In this document: positions 18,418-22,486 of the stretch, in pieces
How positions within the stretch are numbered: the stretch's first letter is position 1
Layout of the letters: every line of letters starts with the position of its first letter
DNA from: Monosporascus cannonballus
Taxonomy: Eukaryota > Ascomycota > Sordariomycetes > Xylariales
Length of the DNA stretch: 22,486 nt
Direction: 5' to 3'
Assembly: GCA_004154925.1 (NCBI GenBank)
Contig: QJNS01000506.1
Coordinates: 1 to 22,486 of the forward strand
Notes under the pieces: model-generated
The model's database searches: none
What the model was told of the DNA's origin: nothing
Seen by the model: the letters and a program-made list of their open reading frames with translations, nothing else
Made by a program: the position numbers and the translations under genes

Positions 18418-19468
18418 CTACAACTCCATCTCGTCATCACTATACCCCCCGCCCACCCCACCACGCTCGTCATCTTCCTCCTCGTCGCCTTCCTCCTCCT
18501 CCTCCTCCTCCTCCCTCCGACTCGCCTCTGCGCTGGCGCCGAGCTTGCGCACGCCGTCGACGACGCCGAGCACGAAGGCGCGGTTCTCGGCGAGCTCCAT
18601 GGCGCCGACGCCGCGCAGGCCGACGACACCGCCGCCGCCGTCGTCGAGCTGCGACGTGCCGGCCCGCAGCTTCGCGGCCCTCACCTCCTGCAGGTCGCGC
18701 AGCAGCGCCCGCACCTCGGCCGCCGAGGGCACGTCGTCGGCCGCGTGCGCCAGCAGCGCCTCGGCCAGCTCGAGCCAGTGGTACGGCAGGTAGCCCGAGG
18801 GCGCGGCCTGCGTGCACGAGGGCAGGAAGGGCGGCGAGAGCGCCGTCGTAGTCGTCGGCGGCGTCGTCGTCGTCGTCGGCGGCGTCGTCGTCGTCGTCGG
18901 CGCGTCGGTGGCAGTAGTGGTGGACGCGTGGGCGTACGAGTACGGCCGCAGCCCCCCGCGCCCGTCCGGCCGCATCGGCGGCGGCGGCGGCGGCGAGAAG
19001 ACCTCCGGGTCGACCTTCGTCTCGTGGTTGATGATGTCCTGCAGCGACGCCGGGTGCAGCCAGGGCGGGGCGAGGATGTTGGCGCGCCGCTGTCTCTTGA
19101 GGAGCAGCGCGAGCCACAGCGGGAGCTCCGCGCGGTGAGGCGGGCGCAGCGCCGGCGTCGGGCCCTGTTGGAGAGAAGACGGCGGTGGTCAGTTAACCTA
19201 GCTCATTTTCGTTTCGTTCGGGCGCCGAGACATGATCGTCAACGTCACCGTCGCTTTCATGGCCGGGACATTCTGTTCCTCGTAGGCCATCCATCATCCA
19301 TGGGGTGTGAGGGATAGGGAGGAAGGGATGGCGGGGGTGCGGGTGGTGCTGTACGCTGAGAAGTGGCATGGACTCGAGTCTCTGTCGCGGCACGATGGTG
19401 ACCATCTCCATCTCGCAGAGGAAGGCGACCTCGGTGGGCACGAGGCCGGGCGGCAGTGGGAGCGCCAT
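18418..19468 (-). CDS. PSF2: GINS complex subunit PSF2
   Basis: Subunit of the GINS tetramer (Sld5-Psf1-Psf2-Psf3) that joins Cdc45 and Mcm2-7 as the replicative helicase. Exons (minus): 19468-19355 and 19164-18418, giving 861 nt and 286 aa ending in TAG. The N-terminus [20 protein letters not shown] and [13 protein letters not shown] joins [20 protein letters not shown] across a 190-nt intron with a CTGAC branch site. [27 protein letters not shown] (from about 164), [16 protein letters not shown] and [17 protein letters not shown] complete the family pattern. Between the conserved halves lies a Thr/Pro tract (about 119-146), and the C-terminus is a polyglutamate/acidic tail (about 260-286). 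These make the protein longer than the roughly 200-residue animal and yeast forms. Two MCB-like sites lie about 120-145 nt upstream. Confidence 0.96.
18841..18921 (-). repeat. In-frame threonine/proline trinucleotide tract in PSF2
   Basis: Repeated ACG-type codons on the minus strand encode Thr5-Pro2-Thr5-Pro2-Thr4 within residues about 119-146. The plus strand shows it as runs of GTC. Imperfect copies of a 7-codon unit suggest replication slippage. Confidence 0.9.
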
Positions 19469-20277
19469 CCGAGCGAAGGATAGCCCAATGGCGGTTTCTT
19501 CGGTGGTGATGCCGGTGTATGTATTATCTGCCTAGCACCTATCTACGTACGTATTTAGGCATATATCTCTCCCGATTGGCGGCGGAAACGCGTTACGATG
19601 GCGGGGGACGCGACTTTCTCTGCTCAACTGCTCAAGTGCCCCAAATCGCAATGTGCCACTGTGGCTGTGCCGCTGTGACCGGTACTGCGCCAAATAGGCC
19701 ACTGAATTTTCTGCATAGCCACAACTGTTGTGCTCGTTATCCAACATCTTCTTCTCTGGCAGTTTTATGAGCCGTTTCCTCATGTTTATAGGCTTCGTAC
19801 CCGGACAGTTTTCCTTTCAGTGGCAGCTATTCAGCAAAATCCCCCAATCGTTTTCTATGTTGAGTGGTAGCATCGTCGCCTAGCGGCATCGCGACCCAAG
19901 ATGTTAATATCTAAAACTTCCGGCACCTATAGCTCGGGGTCGTCCCAGTCTCGTCGTCGGTACTGACGCTTTGCAGCGCCTCGATTACAGCTCGGGTAAG
20001 GCACATATGGGTTTCTCGTCGGCCTGGTGGTTCGGATATGTCGTCGCCGGGGTGGACTAGCACGTCTATTACTATGGTAAGGGTTAGGGTCGGGTCCTAC
20101 CAATCGTACCACGACGTAATATAGGCTCAGCCGCATAAATCACGATAATAATGACTAGCTAGCCAGCAGGTTCACAGAATCTGGAGAGCACTCGGAAGAG
20201 GTCATTCTTCATTTAACTGTATTGTCCTCCGTCTGACTCGACGGATATCATCTACGAGAGTGGTCTTGTCTGACCGT
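19469..20277. other. PSF2 promoter region and 3' flank of the aldo-keto reductase
   Basis: No gene. It includes MCB-like boxes near 19588 and 19608 close to PSF2, an AT-rich CTACGTACGTA patch near 19543 and a telomere-like GGGTTAGGGT at 20081-20090. Open frames at 19519-19783 on both strands are antiparallel shadows without motifs. Confidence 0.55.
19588..19613. promoter_or_regulatory. MCB-like pair upstream of PSF2
   Basis: ACGCGT at 19588-19593 is an exact MluI cell-cycle box, and ACGCGA at 19608-19613 is a one-base variant. They lie about 120 and 140 nt upstream of the PSF2 ATG. In yeasts MBF binds such boxes to drive G1/S transcription of replication genes, which fits PSF2. Function here is inferred. 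Confidence 0.45.
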
Positions 20278-21421
20278 CTACGTGAAGATTCTGATGGGTC
20301 GCCGCAGAGTGTTGGGAGCATTGAATCGCAAGCCCCTGTCCAGGCTCGAGATCTGCTTAATCTCATCCTCGCTCAGGTTGAAGTCGAACAGGCTGAGGTT
20401 CTGCTTCAGGCGGTCCACGTTGTTGGACTTAGGGATGACGATGATGTTCCGCTGCGTGCACCAGCGTAGAAGAACCTGACCGGGAGTCTTTCCGTGCTTC
20501 TCGGCGATGCTCTTGACGACATCCGTCTCGAACAGAGGCTTGACGCCCTGGGCCGCGGCGTTGCCGAGCTCGAGGAAACTCTGGGGGCCGAAGGTGGAGT
20601 AACCCGTGACGGCGATGCCGTTCTCCTGCGCCATGGCGACGAGCTCCGGCTGGGTGAGGTAAGGGTGGTGCTCAATCTGGAGGACGCTGAGGGGGAGCTT
20701 GTTGTACGAGAGGACGTCGTAGATGAGCTGGGTGTGGAAGTTGGAGACGCCGATGCTCCTGACGAAGCCGTTGGGGTTCTCCTTCGTCTGCACCAGCTCC
20801 TCGAGCGCCTGCCAGGTCTCCTGGATGGGCACCTTCGCCAACGGCGTGACCTGGGTCTGCTCCTTGTCGGTCCAGAAGCACGGGTAGCGGATCTTGTCGA
20901 AGGGGATGAACTCCAGGGCGATGGGGAAGTGGATCAGGAAGAGGTCGAGGTAGCCGAGGCCCCAGGCCTCGTTCTCGAGCCTAGCCTGCTCTAGGGCATG
21001 CTCTCGCTTGTGGTAGTTGTTCCACAGCTTCGAGGTGATGAAGATGTCCTCACGCTTGATGATGCCCTCCTCGATAGCCCGGCGAACACCCTTGCCAGCC
21101 TCGGCGCTGTTGGTGTAGTCCCACGCGCCATCGATGTGTCGGTAGCCTAGCTTGATAGCGTTGTAGACCTGCGAAGCCCCGAGTCAGTAGGCCGCCTCTA
21201 GGGATTCCCTTGGAACGGACGTTCTATGGTCCACGAAGGATTTTCCAATGTGGATTGCCACGTACCTGGTCAGCACAAATCTCGTTGGGCACCTTCCAGA
21301 TGCCAAAGCCGACAAGCGGCATGTCCTTTTGGTTGTCAGCACGTATCATCTTGCTATTGAGCGTTGGGGAGGCTCTTACATAGCCAGAGGCCAGCTTAAT
21401 AGAGGGCACGTCAGTCGCCAT
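20278..21421 (-). CDS. Xylose-reductase-like aldo-keto reductase
   Basis: NAD(P)H-dependent (beta/alpha)8-barrel reductase of the xylose reductase group, probably reducing pentoses such as D-xylose or L-arabinose in the cytosol. Exons (minus): 21421-21380, 21325-21266, 21168-20278, giving 993 nt and 330 aa. The tetrad is D47, Y52, K81 and H114, in [21 protein letters not shown] and [52 protein letters not shown] and GLRFN near the C-terminus match the xylose reductase pattern; IPKSN plus the following Arg forms the cofactor site. Introns restore [12 protein letters not shown] and [15 protein letters not shown]. Two CreA-like sites lie upstream. Substrate (xylose, arabinose, galacturonate or glycerol-type aldehydes) cannot be decided from sequence. 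Confidence 0.95.
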
Positions 21422-22486
21422 TTTCGCTATCGAGGTGAATATGTGTAGTGAGAGGGAATGGAATGATCAGTGAGCAGGGACGTCCAACTGCGATTTTTAT
21501 CTATCCCACGAAGGCAGCCCACCAAGGTTGCCCCACCATCAATCGCGTATCGTGAAGTGCTCCCACGGTAAGAAGGTGAGGGGCAGCTGCCCTGACTGCC
21601 CCAGTTGGAGTAAATTTTGTCGTCGAGAGTGGATTCAGGGATACCGCTGGCCGATCCATTACCTGCATTAGACCGCCAGGTTAGTCCGAGCCCACGACGT
21701 TCTCGAGAAGCGGTTGGCGCGGTTAGTTCGTTGCGGCCCGCGAAGCAGTGAGAATCATGGAGAACGATGTGAATTCTAGAAAACGTCGTCATGCGGATTA
21801 GCTTACTGCGTATACTCATACTGTACGTGACCAAAAGTGACGCGAGAGAATGACCTCCAGGCGTCTCCAGTCTTTATAGTCTATCCTCGAGGTAATGATA
21901 TAGATATGCTTCCGTATCTAACCGTCGTCCCCCATCCACCTGTACGTAAACATATGGAGCGTCTCGACAGCCACTAACTGCTCAGACCGCCCTACCTGTA
22001 GCCATTGACTCTAGAACGACGCGCATCTATATATGAGGTATGGGGGAGCCTCTATCACGCCCATTGCACAAGCCCCCTTTGTAGACCTCATTTCAATAGG
22101 CAACATATGTAGCAAGGCGATAGATAGCTCTTGAATTCCAACGGATGAGGTCCTGATGGCACACCTAATGCACTAAGACTTCCTAGCCCCTGATCATGTT
22201 CTTCAGTCTGCTGGTCTCAACAAACAGGAGGGGTTGGTTGGAGTTGAGCCTCGAAACGACGAAGGCTAGGGCCGTGTTTGTCCTACCACCGAAAGCTTTC
22301 TTCGGATTTGAGGCCAGTTCGAGACCTGGCTTGAGGGAAAGCTCATTGCCTTCGAAATGGTCGGAACGTAATACGGGTTTCACTTGGTCGTGCTGGCTGG
22401 CTTGTTACCGAGGGACTGATACATTGGTTTACATCTGGACGTGGTTGCATACGGGGGGGGGGGGGGGGTTATGTGGTTGTCCGGTT
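21422..22486. other. Upstream region of the aldo-keto reductase and window edge
   Basis: No secure gene. The first few hundred bases should be the aldo-keto reductase promoter; they contain CCCCAC (21531-21536) and CCCCAG (21599-21604), which read as SYGGRG CreA-type sites on the minus strand. A 66-codon ATG frame (22183-22383 minus) is discussed as a finding. The region ends in a run of 16 G. Confidence 0.5.
22453..22468. repeat. Poly-G homopolymer, 16 bases
   Basis: Sixteen consecutive G residues close to the right window edge, outside any gene. It has the same orientation as the longer run at the left edge. Confidence 0.95.

Noticed and set aside
18470..19317. Very Arg/Ala-rich ORFs on both strands over PSF2
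   Set aside because: Alternative frames of the PSF2 trinucleotide tracts; only the PSF2 frame shows conserved motifs.
19529..19561. Inverted repeat TGCCTA/TAGGCA around TACGTACGTA
   Set aside because: Arms are only 6 bp with a 21-nt loop, expected by chance in this AT-rich spacer.
1..22486. CRISPR array, transposase, secondary-metabolite cluster or toxin-antitoxin system
   Set aside because: No spaced direct repeats, no transposase or reverse transcriptase motifs, no synthase or tailoring-enzyme cluster; the genes are unrelated housekeeping functions.

Overview
The window looks like nuclear DNA of a filamentous ascomycete, most likely a GC-rich Sordariomycete. Its genes carry short introns (about 50-190 nt) with GTRNGY-type donors, CTRAY-like branch sites and YAG acceptors. 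Third codon positions are GC-rich and the products are typically pezizomycotinan. The class-level call is an inference; the species cannot be fixed from the sequence alone.

Ten protein-coding genes are supported, nine of them recognisable, and their exon chains all close in frame. From left to right: a phospholipase D (minus, 608-4092, ten exons); ESF1, a pre-rRNA processing factor (plus, 4967-7138, intronless); a TMEM184/OST-alpha-type seven-TM protein (plus, 7955-9484); the MogA-MoeA fusion CnxE of molybdenum cofactor synthesis (minus, 9727-11899); POP5 of RNase P/MRP (plus, 12545-13170); GPN2, a GPN-loop GTPase (minus, 13185-14369); BUB3, a WD40 spindle-checkpoint protein (plus, 14948-16142); an unrecognised 171-aa protein (plus, 17476-17991); PSF2 of the GINS replication complex (minus, 18418-19468); and a xylose-reductase-like aldo-keto reductase (minus, 20278-21421).

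The layout alternates divergent promoter regions (PLD/ESF1, CnxE/POP5, GPN2/BUB3) with convergent ends (TMEM184/CnxE, the very tight POP5/GPN2, and the 171-aa gene/PSF2). These are mostly independent housekeeping genes: rRNA and tRNA processing, RNA polymerase assembly, replication, checkpoint, cofactor, lipid and sugar metabolism. I see no operon, secondary-metabolite cluster, intact mobile element, CRISPR array, tRNA or rRNA gene.

I did not find a convincing new multi-gene system. The points worth a second look are gene-structure oddities (an 11-nt microexon and a GC-AG intron in the PLD gene), low-complexity insertions inside conserved enzymes (a Tyr/Arg/Gly/Asp insert between the PLD catalytic motifs, a His-rich linker in CnxE, Thr/Pro and Glu tracts in PSF2), plausible promoter motifs (MCB boxes upstream of PSF2, an RRPE-like element upstream of ESF1), palindromes between GPN2 and BUB3, and long poly-G runs at both window ends.
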